A DNA stretch of 64,000 nt from CAVUMR01 sp963742715. GTDB lineage: Bacteria; Actinomycetota; Actinomycetes; Mycobacteriales; Micromonosporaceae. The notes beneath the pieces are model-generated. The model was not told the DNA's origin and searched no databases. It was given only the letters and a program-made list of their open reading frames with translations. Where the stretch lies: assembly GCA_963742715.1 (NCBI GenBank), contig CAVUMR010000003.1, positions 1,116,001-1,180,000 of the forward strand, read 5' to 3'. Made by a program: the position numbers and the translations under genes. Shown here piece by piece: positions 1-9,826 of the stretch; position 1 is the first letter of the stretch; the number at the start of each line of letters is the position of its first letter.

Positions 1-615
1 CCGGCCGGCTGGACCGGTCGGGCCCGGCAGGCCATCGGTGAGGTGCGGCGACGACTCCCGGATCTGGACAACCTGATCCGGCGCAACGAGATCTTCCTGG
101 CCCGTACCAAGGGAGTCGGCGTACTGACTCCCGAGGCAGCCGCGGCGTACGGGGTGTCCGGCCCGGTCGCGCGCGCCTCCGGACTCGACTTCGACCTGCG
201 CCGGGACGAGCCGTATCTCGCGTACGACCAGCTCACCGTGCCGGTCGTCACCCGTACCACCGGGGACTGCCACGCCCGGTTCGAGTGCCTGCTCGATCAG
301 GTGTACGTCTCCCTAGACCTGGCCGAACAGTGCCTGGAGGTACTCGACCGCACCCGCGGGCCGGTGAACGTACGACTGCCGAAGATCGTCAAGGCGCCGG
401 AGGGCCACACGTACGCGTGGACCGAGAACCCGCTCGGCATCAACGGCTACTACCTGGTGTCCCGCGGCGAGAAGACGCCCTGGCGGATGAAGCTGCGTAC
501 CGCCTCGTACGCGAACGTGCAGGCGCTCTGCACCCTCATGCCAGGCTGCCTGGTACCGGACATGATCGCGATTCTCGGCTCGATGTTCTTCGTCGTCGGC
601 GACATCGACAAGTAG
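1..615 (+). CDS. nuoD: NADH-quinone oxidoreductase subunit D-like protein, C-terminal part
   Basis: The frame is open from the first base, so the 5' end lies outside the window; about 204 residues are visible. The pattern of an ARTKGVGVL-type segment, a YGVSGPVARASG segment and a DLRRDEPYLAYDQ segment matches the 49-kDa/NuoD subunit of complex I, which helps form the quinone pocket on the peripheral arm. The C-terminal portion after the ENPLGINGYYLVS segment is shorter than in canonical NuoD, and the usual D-G-G-T-R-P motif is replaced by G-E-K-T-P-W. It may therefore be a divergent second copy of the kind common in actinomycetes rather than the main nuo-operon subunit. No other nuo gene is downstream. 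Confidence 0.7.
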   Translation, partial: PAGWTGRARQAIGEVRRRLPDLDNLIRRNEIFLARTKGVGVLTPEAAAAYGVSGPVARASGLDFDLRRDEPYLAYDQLTVPVVTRTTGDCHARFECLLDQVYVSLDLAEQCLEVLDRTRGPVNVRLPKIVKAPEGHTYAWTENPLGINGYYLVSRGEKTPWRMKLRTASYANVQALCTLMPGCLVPDMIAILGSMFFVVGDIDK

Positions 616-638
616 CGCCGGTCTCCCCCGGCTTCGCC

Positions 639-674
639 AGAGCGGCTGCACCAGAGCGGCTGCACCAGAGCGCG
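639..674. repeat. short direct repeat between convergent genes
   Basis: A 14-bp unit (agagcggctgcacc) occurs twice in tandem, followed by a third partial copy, between the convergent NuoD-like gene and the membrane-protein gene. Its function is unknown; it is one of several minisatellites in this window. Confidence 0.6.
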
Positions 675-695
675 GCTGGCGCCGAGCGGGGCGCG

Positions 696-2366
696 CTAGT
701 AGGTGCGGTAACCCGGTGCGCTGTCGTACGACTCCGGCTCGGCGTGCCGGGAATGCCGGCTGCGCTGGCCGTACCCGCTGGACTCGTACGTCGTGTTCTG
801 CTCGCCCGCCCGGCTCCAACCCTCCACCGCCGGCTCCTCCGGCTGGTAGGACGACCACCGCTGCTGGTCCCCGTAGGAGGCGCTGGGCAGCGCCAGTTGC
901 TGCCGGCCACTGGCCGATCCGCTCGGCGGGGCACTGGTCGACGCGATCGCCGAGCCGTTCGAGTACGCCGAGCCGCCGGTCGCGCCGCCGTACGTCGAGC
1001 CGCCGGTCGCGCCGGCACCCTCGGTGCGGTCGGCGTGCCGGCCGCTGTACCCCGCGCCGCCGCCGTAGCCACCGGCGGGCTCGTCCCGGCGGTAGCTCGG
1101 CTCGCTGTACCGCTCGGCCCGGTCGGCGCCGTGCCGGCCACCGCCGGGGGACGCGGGTTCGCCGCGCAGGTCCGACCACGGGTCGGCGCTACGGGACGGG
1201 GCCGACCGCAGGTCGGCGAAGCTGTCTTCCTCGTACAGGTCGTCGTCGTCGCGAGCCCGCCGGGACCGTCGCCCGCCCCGGGTGTCCGGCTCGGGCTTGA
1301 AGCCGATGCTGGTCGGCTCGTCGTACGAGCGCTGCCCGCCCGGGTACTGGGACCAGCCACCGGTGCCGGTGGTCTCCGGCTGTCGACGCGACCGGGCCGG
1401 CGACTCGAGGGTCGCCCGTACCGGCAGCGGCCGGTCGTCCTGCTCGGCGGACACCCCGCCGTACACGGTTCCCGATGCGTCGTGCTCGGCCGGGGCGCGG
1501 TGCCGGCGGGGCAGGTTCTGGTCGGCGGCCGCCGTCACGTGGGTGGTCTGCCGGGTGGTCACCTGCACGGTCTCGGTGTGCCGCACGACCCCGCCGCTGA
1601 AGCCGCGGTACGCCCCGCTCGCCGAGGCGTCGGCCGGTGGCGCGCTGTACTGCCGGTACGCACCACTCGCGGACACGTTGGCCGGTGGCGCGCTGTACTG
1701 CCGGTACGCGCCGCTGACCGGGGCGTTCGCTGGCGGGGCACTGTACTGCTGGTACGCACCACTGACGGGGGCGTTGGCTGGTGGGGCGCTGTACTGCTGG
1801 TACGCCCCGCTCGGGGATGGGCTGGCCACCGCGGCCGGAGCGGTCGCGGCCCGGGGCCGGCCGCCGTTGGACTCCCCGGCGGGTCGCCCGCCCGCGCCGT
1901 TCGCGGCCCGGCGGGGGCCGGCACCCGCGGGGTTCGCCGCTGCCCGGGCACCGGCCGCCTTGCCGGGGCTCGGTGCGGGTCCACGGGTACGAATGTTCGC
2001 CAGCTGGCCGCGCAGCGCCTCCATTTCCTGGCGTAGCGCGGCGCACTCGCGTTGCACGATGGACTCGGTGTTCTGTACCGCCGCCGTGACTTCCTCACGA
2101 AGGTCGGCGCGGAGAAGATCCGCCTCGTCGAGGATCGTCTCCTCGAGCTCCAGCCGGACCGCTTCGGCGTCCCGACGCATCGTCAGGGACAGGCCGATCA
2201 GGACCACGGACAGGATGGCGAGCACCGCGGCGATCCGCAGCGGTCCGCTGCTCCGTCCGAGCAGGAGGGTGAGCGCGGCGAGCGGCGCCAGCGCTACACC
2301 GATCCAGAAGAGCACTGTGAGGAGCTGCCGGCCTCGCCCGCCTACCTGGGGTTCGGAGGCTGGCAT
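696..2366 (-). CDS. two-helix membrane protein with coiled coil and 16-residue repeats
   Basis: About 556 residues from the ATG at 2366; a longer open frame upstream is low-complexity and unlikely to be coding, though an in-frame TTG lies three codons earlier. Two hydrophobic helices occupy roughly residues 14-35 and 41-62. They are followed by a charged, probably coiled-coil stretch (about 63-115). A long disordered tail then carries a 16-residue repeat rich in S-G-A-Y-Q-Q-Y-S-A-P-P, about four to five copies, encoded by 48-bp DNA repeats at about 1612-1812. The remainder is rich in Gly, Ser, Arg and Tyr. No enzyme motif is visible. It may be a membrane-anchored scaffold or envelope protein; the family is not recognised. 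Confidence 0.65.
   Translation of the reverse strand: MPASEPQVGGRGRQLLTVLFWIGVALAPLAALTLLLGRSSGPLRIAAVLAILSVVLIGLSLTMRRDAEAVRLELEETILDEADLLRADLREEVTAAVQNTESIVQRECAALRQEMEALRGQLANIRTRGPAPSPGKAAGARAAANPAGAGPRRAANGAGGRPAGESNGGRPRAATAPAAVASPSPSGAYQQYSAPPANAPVSGAYQQYSAPPANAPVSGAYRQYSAPPANVSASGAYRQYSAPPADASASGAYRGFSGGVVRHTETVQVTTRQTTHVTAAADQNLPRRHRAPAEHDASGTVYGGVSAEQDDRPLPVRATLESPARSRRQPETTGTGGWSQYPGGQRSYDEPTSIGFKPEPDTRGGRRSRRARDDDDLYEEDSFADLRSAPSRSADPWSDLRGEPASPGGGRHGADRAERYSEPSYRRDEPAGGYGGGAGYSGRHADRTEGAGATGGSTYGGATGGSAYSNGSAIASTSAPPSGSASGRQQLALPSASYGDQQRWSSYQPEEPAVEGWSRAGEQNTTYESSGYGQRSRHSRHAEPESYDSAPGYRTY
1612..1812 (-). repeat. 48-bp coding tandem repeat
   Basis: About four imperfect copies of a 48-bp unit with the core cgcgctgtactgccggtacg encode the Ser-Gly-Ala-Tyr-rich repeats of the overlapping membrane protein. 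Copies differ by a few substitutions without breaking frame. Confidence 0.75.
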
Positions 2367-2527
2367 GGTGCTCAAGGCTAGCGACCGATATCGATAACGG
2401 ATAGTGGGGATGGTGTGCAATAGGTCGTTCGGGCCACTTGATGCCGCCCAAACCGGTATCATCCGCCGCTCGGCGATCGTCCGGTCACCGTCGGTTGACG
2501 GATATCCGCGGCTCGTCGCACGTCCGG

Positions 2528-2590
2528 CACGCCGGTCTTGCCACGCCGGTCTTGTCACGCCGGTCTTGTCCCGCCGATCTGTCACGCCGG
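2528..2590. repeat. 14-bp intergenic tandem repeat
   Basis: Three near-identical copies of cacgccggtcttgt/c, plus degenerate partial copies, lie in the 244-bp spacer between hutI and the membrane-protein gene. The repeat sits just downstream of the hutI stop, so it would be in the 3' untranslated region of a hutI transcript. No stem-loop with a T tract was seen. Confidence 0.75.
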
Positions 2591-2610
2591 CGGAACCGCC
2601 ACTCGGCGGC

Positions 2611-3786
2611 CTAGTGGCTGACCACCACGTCACCGCCGCGCACGACGGTACGGACCAGCGGCACGCCCGGCCGGTAGGCCAGGTGGACGTACGAGGGTGC
2701 GTCGAGAATCACCAGGTCGGCACGGGCACCCTCGCGCAGCGTCCCGACGTCGTCGCGGCGCAACGCGCGGGCTCCGCCAGCGGTACCGGCGAGCAGCGCC
2801 TCCTCGCACGTCATGCCCAGCTCCCGCACCGCCAACGCGAGCTGCAGCGGCATGCTCGTGGTGTAGGAGGTGCCCGGGTTGCAGTCGGTCGCCAGCGCGA
2901 CGGTTACCCCGGCGTCGAGCAACCGGCGCGCGTCCGGGTACGGCGAGCGGGTGCTGAACTCGGCGCTCGGCAGCAGCGTGGCGACCGTACTCCCGGAAGC
3001 CAACGCGGCGATGTCAGCGCTGGTCAGATGCGTGCAGTGGTCGGCTGACGCGGCATCGAACTCGACCGCGAGCGCCACTCCCGGGCCGGCGCCGAGCTGG
3101 TTGGCGTGTACCCGCAGGCCAAGGCCCCGATCGGCGGCCGCGGCGAGAATATGCCGGGTCTGGTCGCCGTCGAACGCGCCGCGCTCGCAGAACACGTCGG
3201 CCCACTTGGCGTACGGCGCGCACGCGTCGAGCATCTCGCCGGCCACCAGCGCGACGTAGTCGTCCGGGCGATCGGTGTACTCGGCCGGGATGACATGACC
3301 GCCGAGATAGGTCGTGTCGCCGGTCAACGCGCCGGCCACCCGCAGCGACCGCTGCTCGTCGACCGCGGTCAGGCCGTACCCGCTCTTGACTTCCAGCGTG
3401 GTCGTACCCTGCCGCAACGCCTCCAGCGCGAGCCGCGCGGCGCCCGCGGCGAGCAGGTCGTCGGACGCCGCGCGAGTCGCCGCGACCGTGGTACGGATCC
3501 CTCCGGCGGTGTACGGCTGCCCGGCCATCCGGGCCGCGAACTCGTCACCGCGGTCACCGGCGAACACCAGATGGGTGTGGCTGTCGACAAATCCGGGTAT
3601 GACACATCCGCCTGCAGCGCTCAGCCGCACGTCGCAGGCTGGCGCGTCAGCGGCTGAGCCGAGCCAGGCGATCCGCGCCCCGTCAGTGGCGACGGCGGCG
3701 TTCCGGATTGCCCCGACCGGGCCGTGCCCCTGGGCCCGGTCGGCGGTTACCAACAGCCCGATGTCGTCGATCAGCAGGCTCGTCAA
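2611..3786 (-). CDS. hutI: imidazolonepropionase
   Basis: HutI hydrolyses 4-imidazolone-5-propanoate to N-formimino-L-glutamate, the third step of histidine degradation, in the cytoplasm. The 391-residue protein has the amidohydrolase metal motif in a PGFVDSHTHLVFAGDR segment, a GGHVIPAEY segment and a late ALATDCNPGTS segment, all typical of HutI; length is normal (about 390-410). The start is a TTG at 3786: there is no in-frame ATG or GTG before the upstream stop, and a GGGGG ribosome site precedes it by about seven bases. hutU lies upstream on the same strand but is separated from hutI by a glycosyltransferase gene. Confidence 0.93.
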   Translation of the reverse strand: MTSLLIDDIGLLVTADRAQGHGPVGAIRNAAVATDGARIAWLGSAADAPACDVRLSAAGGCVIPGFVDSHTHLVFAGDRGDEFAARMAGQPYTAGGIRTTVAATRAASDDLLAAGAARLALEALRQGTTTLEVKSGYGLTAVDEQRSLRVAGALTGDTTYLGGHVIPAEYTDRPDDYVALVAGEMLDACAPYAKWADVFCERGAFDGDQTRHILAAAADRGLGLRVHANQLGAGPGVALAVEFDAASADHCTHLTSADIAALASGSTVATLLPSAEFSTRSPYPDARRLLDAGVTVALATDCNPGTSYTTSMPLQLALAVRELGMTCEEALLAGTAGGARALRRDDVGTLREGARADLVILDAPSYVHLAYRPGVPLVRTVVRGGDVVVSH

Positions 3787-3891
3787 CTCGTCCCCCTGAA
3801 GTCGCGCGGGACCAGATCATGTCAGGCCGGCAGCAGCTACCAGGGTCGACGCCCGGTCCAGGTCGACATCATCCGTTGAATCGGCGTTACT

Positions 3892-4010
3892 CCAGCGTGG
3901 GCGTGGTTATTTCAACGTGGGCGTGGTTATTTCAACGTGGGCGTGGTTATTTCAACGTGGGCGTGGCTATTACAGCGTGGCGTGGCTATTTCAGCGTGGG
4001 CGTGGTGCTG
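3892..4010. repeat. 20-bp tandem repeat at the 3' end of the glycosyltransferase gene
   Basis: Three perfect copies of a 20-bp unit (gcgtggttatttcaacgtgg) run from 3901 to 3960 and are flanked by imperfect copies on both sides. The rightmost copies form the last codons and the TAG stop of the glycosyltransferase (stop at 3986-3988). The rest fills the spacer before hutI. There are no spacers between units, so this is not CRISPR. Confidence 0.9.
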
Positions 4011-5851
4011 ATGACCGGGCAGCGCGGCGCGGGCAGGCCGGTCGGTACCGGCTTCCAGTCCGCCGGCGCGTCGAGGTCGTACCGGTACACCCGACCGTCG
4101 TAGCCGCTGTGCCTGATCAGCACAGTCTCGTGCCCCATCCGGCGCAGGTAGTTGATCACGACTCCCAGCGGTGCGACGCTCACGTCGGCGCCGAGCAGCC
4201 ACAGCACGTGGTGGCCCTCGGCGACCCGGGCGAGCTGCTGGTCGGCGGTACAACTCGCGGTTCGTTTGGCGTCGTGAAAGTAGATGTCGGCGTGCAACCC
4301 GCGCGGCACGCCGTACCACCTGATCGCCAACTCGCCGGTCGGCGCGTTGGTCATGACCAGGTCACCGGGCTGCCTGTGCGCGGCGATGTACCGCACGGCC
4401 TGGCGGTACCGCAGCCCCTCGTCCGGCTGCCGCACGCTGGCGACAGCCTTGTCGAGCTGCGGGAACACCAGCGCGATCGGTATCGCGAGCGTGATCGCCA
4501 GGATCGCCACGGCCCGGCCACCCAGCCAGCTCAACCGGAACCGGTCGACGGCCGCGCCGACCAGTACGAGCGAGCACGGCACCGCGAACAACGCCAGCCG
4601 GTCCCGGAACGGGTACGCCTGGACGGCGGACGCGGCGAGACCGACCACCAGCGGGCTGAACACCATCGCGGCCACGATCACGCCCCGGCGTACCGCCAGC
4701 CGGATCAGCCCGACCAGCATCAACGCGATGATCAGCAGTGGGTACGGAAGGTCCATCGGCCCGGTGACGAAGGCGGTGATCCGGCCGTACAGCCAGTCCC
4801 AGGTGGCCGGGAGATCGCCGAGCGGTTCGCTCGGGTAGGAAGTCGCCCAGAACCGCTGCAGCTCGTCGTTCCGGTCGGCGGACAGCAGGATCGAGGCCAG
4901 CCCGGCGAGCACGGCCAGCCACACCGGCAGCCCCAGCGCGAACCGGAGCGCGACCCGCCACAGCCGCCGAATCACCAGGTGGAGGGCGACGAGTACGACC
5001 ACCGCGGCGCCGACCGGCATCGCCGTGTGGCTCAGCGCCGCACCGCCCACCGCGACCGCCCAGAAGATCGCGATCTCCCGCCTCCCCGGCTCGTACCCGC
5101 CCGGACCGGCGTCCACCGTGCCGTCATCCGCCGTGCCGCTACCCGCCGGGGCGGCACCCTCCGGCGGGACGGCCGCGCTGCGCCGTCGGAACACCAGGCA
5201 CAGCCCGGCGGCGACGATCGCGGTCACCCAGAAGGCTTCACTGGTGTACTGCTTGGCGCCGTTGGACAGGCCGATCAGCAGCGGGCTCGCCGCGACCATG
5301 ACCACTACCACCAGCGCGGCCGGCCCGGACAGCACCCGGCGGGCCAGGTAGGCGACGACCACGAGAGTCGCGCAGCCGAAGACCAGCGGTACGAACCGGG
5401 AGCCGTGCTCGGTGTACCCGGTCGCGCCGCCGGCGAGCTTCTCCAGCCACAGCCAGCCGAGCGGGGCGGCCTGGTTCAGGTCCAGCGGCCGGGCCAGCCC
5501 GAGGAAGCCGCGTACGCGCACGTTGTACAGCACGTACAGCTCGTCGCCCCAGAGCGAGCAGGCGTGCCACCAGGCCACCAGCCGTACCGCCGAGCCGGCC
5601 GCGATCAGCACCGCCGCGACGAGCCAGTAGCTCGTCAGCCGCCGACCCCAGGACTTCGGCCGGGCCGGCGCCGGCGGTACGTCAGAAGGGGCCTGCGGGG
5701 GCATGGGCGGCGGTGGCGGTTCCGTCGGCGGCTCGGTGACGACCTGCCCGTCAACCGCCTCGACGTCGGGCCTGCTGGCCGACCGGTCGTCCGTCTGTGC
5801 CGTCAACGCCGCTTCCCCCAGCCCGGTGCGCACCTTCCCGCCACGGCGCAT
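3986..5851 (-). CDS. GT-C type membrane glycosyltransferase (GT39/ArnT-like)
   Basis: 621 residues with a cytoplasmic Pro-rich N-terminus (about residues 40-65), then about a dozen hydrophobic segments. After the first helix comes a loop with a WGDELY motif; the acidic residue in this loop is the expected catalytic feature of GT-C enzymes that use polyprenyl-phosphate sugars. The C-terminal soluble part (about 490-621) contains DADIYFHDAKR and ADVSVAPLG segments, as in actinobacterial mannosyltransferase-like proteins. The role is probably sugar transfer to extracytoplasmic protein or envelope glycan; the acceptor is unknown. The gene starts 50 bp after hutU and may be cotranscribed with it, though no functional link to histidine catabolism is known. 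The C-terminus is built from repeat DNA. Confidence 0.8.
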   Translation of the reverse strand: MRRGGKVRTGLGEAALTAQTDDRSASRPDVEAVDGQVVTEPPTEPPPPPMPPQAPSDVPPAPARPKSWGRRLTSYWLVAAVLIAAGSAVRLVAWWHACSLWGDELYVLYNVRVRGFLGLARPLDLNQAAPLGWLWLEKLAGGATGYTEHGSRFVPLVFGCATLVVVAYLARRVLSGPAALVVVVMVAASPLLIGLSNGAKQYTSEAFWVTAIVAAGLCLVFRRRSAAVPPEGAAPAGSGTADDGTVDAGPGGYEPGRREIAIFWAVAVGGAALSHTAMPVGAAVVVLVALHLVIRRLWRVALRFALGLPVWLAVLAGLASILLSADRNDELQRFWATSYPSEPLGDLPATWDWLYGRITAFVTGPMDLPYPLLIIALMLVGLIRLAVRRGVIVAAMVFSPLVVGLAASAVQAYPFRDRLALFAVPCSLVLVGAAVDRFRLSWLGGRAVAILAITLAIPIALVFPQLDKAVASVRQPDEGLRYRQAVRYIAAHRQPGDLVMTNAPTGELAIRWYGVPRGLHADIYFHDAKRTASCTADQQLARVAEGHHVLWLLGADVSVAPLGVVINYLRRMGHETVLIRHSGYDGRVYRYDLDAPADWKPVPTGLPAPRCPVISTTPTLK

Positions 5852-5901
5852 AAGTTACCCGGCGTATAACGACTGCGACCGGATGTTCCCCGGACGTGTC
5901 G

Positions 5902-7596
<1,695 letters not shown>

Positions 7597-7624
7597 CCGC
7601 CCTCCCTCGGGTCGCGTCCCCACG

Positions 7625-7693
7625 TCAAGATCGCCAGTTCGGACGCCTGCGATGCGATGTTCGCACCCGGCGGCTCCGAACTGGCGATCTTGA
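7625..7693 (-). terminator. perfect 19-bp inverted repeat, probable terminator
   Basis: The left arm 7625-7643 (tcaagatcgccagttcgga) is exactly complementary to the right arm 7675-7693, with a 31-base loop. It lies between the stop of the betaine-binding protein gene and the start of hutU, so it probably ends the transporter transcript. The arms are only moderately GC-rich, with no clear T tract, unlike ordinary terminators here. A REP-like mobile palindrome or regulator site is an alternative. Confidence 0.65.
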
Positions 7694-7721
7694 AGGTTGG
7701 TTCTCCGGTCGGCTAGCGGCC

Positions 7722-8726
7722 TCAGCCGGCGGCCAACGCGGCGTCCGAGGAGAACACCAGGCCGATCGACACCTTCGCGGTCTTCAGACCGGTCTTGGTC
7801 TGCGGGCCGCCCGCGTCGAGCGCGACGAACCGACCGAACTCCATCTTGTACGTCTTCTCCAGACCCGGCTGGCAGAACGGCCGCTGCGGGCACTCCGCCG
7901 GACCACCGAGCACGCTGGCCTTGCCGCTGCACTTGTCGGCGAAGTCGGACAGCGTCTTCAGGCCGTTCTTGTCGGCGAACGCCTTGGTGACCGCGAACGC
8001 GTTCTGATCCGCGGCGTTGGACGCCTTACCAAACTTCAGGCCCTTCTGGCCGCCCAGGTCGGTGAGCGCCTGCACGGTCTTGTCGAGGTCACTGGACGCC
8101 TTCGGTGCCGGGTTCTGCCCGTTGATCTTGGCGTTCAGGAATTCGGTCAGGGTGCCGGCGTACTCCGGTACCACTGCGATCTCGCCGCGCTCGAGGGCCG
8201 GCTCGTACAGCTCGCGGTTGCCGATCGTGCGTACGGACGCCTTGAATCCGGCCGCGGTCAGCGCCTTCTGGTACAGGTACGCCACCGTCTGGTTTTCGGA
8301 GAAGTTCGCCGCTCCGACGGTGATCTTGCCTGAGCCGCCCTTGGTGATGCCGTCGGTCAGGTTCGCCTCGGTGGCGAACGCGTCGGCCGCCTGCTGCGGC
8401 GTCTTGCGGTCCACGTCGACGGCCTTGTTGAGCGCGATGAGCTTCTCGGTGTCGAGCGCGGCGGACACCTTGTCCAGCGCCTGGATCATCACGTCGGTGC
8501 CCGCCTTCGCGTTCACCGCCGGGATGAGGTTGTCGACCGTCTGCAGCTTCTTGTCGTCATCGAGCACCACGAGCTGGTCGCCCGCGAGCGGCGCACACCC
8601 GATGCCCTCGACGTCCTGAGCCGACTTGGTGCCAGAAGATCCTTCTTTTCCGCAGCCGGCAAGCAGCGTCGCGCTCGCCAGCACGGCAAGAATGCCAATA
8701 GCGGTACGGGAGGGACGCAAGCGCAT
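7722..8726 (-). CDS. glycine betaine/choline ABC transporter substrate-binding lipoprotein
   Basis: 334 residues with a Sec signal and lipobox LLAGC, so it should be a lipoprotein on the outer face of the membrane. The segments ITVGAANFSENQTVAYLYQKAL, VVPEYAGTLTEFLN and TKAFADKNGLKTLSDF are typical of the OpuAC/ProX/OsmF family that captures betaine, choline or related osmolytes. Compared with the family, it carries an extra N-terminal stretch (about residues 40-130) with its own LVVLDDDKKL and VDNLIPAVN signature. That stretch looks like a second, partial copy of the ligand-binding fold. The ribosome site GGAAGG precedes the ATG. It is transcribed after the two permease genes. Confidence 0.88.
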   Translation of the reverse strand: MRLRPSRTAIGILAVLASATLLAGCGKEGSSGTKSAQDVEGIGCAPLAGDQLVVLDDDKKLQTVDNLIPAVNAKAGTDVMIQALDKVSAALDTEKLIALNKAVDVDRKTPQQAADAFATEANLTDGITKGGSGKITVGAANFSENQTVAYLYQKALTAAGFKASVRTIGNRELYEPALERGEIAVVPEYAGTLTEFLNAKINGQNPAPKASSDLDKTVQALTDLGGQKGLKFGKASNAADQNAFAVTKAFADKNGLKTLSDFADKCSGKASVLGGPAECPQRPFCQPGLEKTYKMEFGRFVALDAGGPQTKTGLKTAKVSIGLVFSSDAALAAG

Positions 8727-9088
8727 TGCCGCCCGCCTTCCGTGTCCCGGCGCGACCCACTCGGGCCGGCCGCGTGTCCGACGGGCGAACGTCGTCGAGC
8801 GCCCGTGTCGAGCGGGACATCCCCGCTCGCGGTGTTAGCCAACTCCCCGGGACCACCCGGTGCAACCAGTTCCGTCAGCGTGTCCGCATCGTCATGCATT
8901 CTTAACCACATCGTGGCGGCGCAACCTTGCTGCCAGCGGCTCTGGCCTGGGCAAGTCGTCGCATTGGCACCATCAGCGACGGGTGCGACAACCCCGGCCG
9001 GACCGGACGCGGCGCCCCGTCGCGCCGGCGAGCACCGTCGGCGGCAACCCGCCGGATCAGGCCACCGGCGGCCCGGCAATCCGCCGGA
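8727..9088. other. spacer between permease and binding-protein genes
   Basis: This 362-bp stretch lacks a supported gene on either strand. Near the permease end it holds a direct repeat (two copies of ccgccggatcaggc, about 9049-9062 and 9081-9094) and a small stem-loop. The rest should carry the promoter and leader of the binding-protein gene, but no convincing -35/-10 pair was found. Confidence 0.6.
9065..9087 (-). terminator. small stem-loop after the permease gene
   Basis: CCGGCGG (9065-9071) can pair with CCGCCGG (9081-9087) across a 9-base loop, directly after the permease stop on the minus strand. There is no T run. It could attenuate transcription into the binding-protein gene. Confidence 0.35.
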
Positions 9089-9826
9089 TCAGGCGGCTGC
9101 CGCGCCCGCGACCACGTCGTCGGCGGCCCGCCGGGCCTTCGCCGCCCGCCGGGTGCGGCGCAACGGCAGCGGCGTCACGAGCCGCTCCGCCACCGCCAGC
9201 ACCGCCTCCACGAGCAGGCACAGCACCGCGACCAGCACGCCACCGGCGAGCACCTGGCCGCCGCCCTGGGCGAGCGTCAGCCCGAAGCCGTTGTTGATGA
9301 TCGTGCCGAGCCCGCCACCGTCGACGAACGCGGCCAGCGTCGCGGTCGCCACCACCTGCACCGCGGCGGTACGAAAGCCACTGGCCAGGTACGGCACGGC
9401 CAGCGGCAACTCGACCCGGAACAGCACCTGCCACTCGGACAGGCCCATGCCGCGGGCCGCGTCCCGTACCTCCGGATCGACCTCCCGCAGCCCGGTGTAC
9501 GCGTTGGCGAGCAGCGGCGGGAGTGCGAACACCGCGAGCGCGACGATGACGGCCTTCGCGCCGAATCCGATGATCGTCAACGGCAGCAGGGTGAGCAGCG
9601 CGAGCGTCGGTACCGCCCGGGTCAGGTTCGACACCAGCACGGTCAGGCCGCCGCCGCGGCCGATGTGCCCGAGCCAGATCCCGATCGGCCAGGAGACCGC
9701 GCAGGCAACCCCCACCGAGGCGGCGGAGATCCACAGGTGCTGCCAGGTCAGCGCGAAGATGCCGTCCGGGTTGGTCCAGTTGAGCGGATCGTTCAACCAG
9801 GTGACCGCTTGGCTGAAAACACTCAT
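9089..9826 (-). CDS. betaine/choline ABC transporter permease (second)
   Basis: 245 residues from the ATG at 9826, which overlaps the upstream permease stop in an ATGA junction (translational coupling). About six membrane helices are seen, with the binding-protein-dependent permease loop around EVDPEVRDAARGMGLSEWQVLFRVELPLA, which docks on the ATPase. The segment SNLTRAVPTLALL is typical of OpuCB/ProW-type osmolyte permeases. The C-terminal tail is Arg- and Ala-rich. It should pair with the upstream permease as a heterodimeric channel. Confidence 0.88.
   Translation of the reverse strand: MSVFSQAVTWLNDPLNWTNPDGIFALTWQHLWISAASVGVACAVSWPIGIWLGHIGRGGGLTVLVSNLTRAVPTLALLTLLPLTIIGFGAKAVIVALAVFALPPLLANAYTGLREVDPEVRDAARGMGLSEWQVLFRVELPLAVPYLASGFRTAAVQVVATATLAAFVDGGGLGTIINNGFGLTLAQGGGQVLAGGVLVAVLCLLVEAVLAVAERLVTPLPLRRTRRAAKARRAADDVVAGAAAA

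Noticed and set aside
285..2036. 583-codon plus-strand frame opposite the membrane-protein gene
   Set aside because: Arg/Pro/Gly-rich with no domain; a GC-driven shadow of the minus-strand gene, whose helices and repeats make sense.
3892..4010. Possible CRISPR array
   Set aside because: Units are directly adjacent with no variable spacers, and no cas gene is near; it is a tandem repeat.
3917..5869. 650-codon plus-strand frame
   Set aside because: Antisense shadow of the glycosyltransferase; Gln/Arg/His-rich with no motif.
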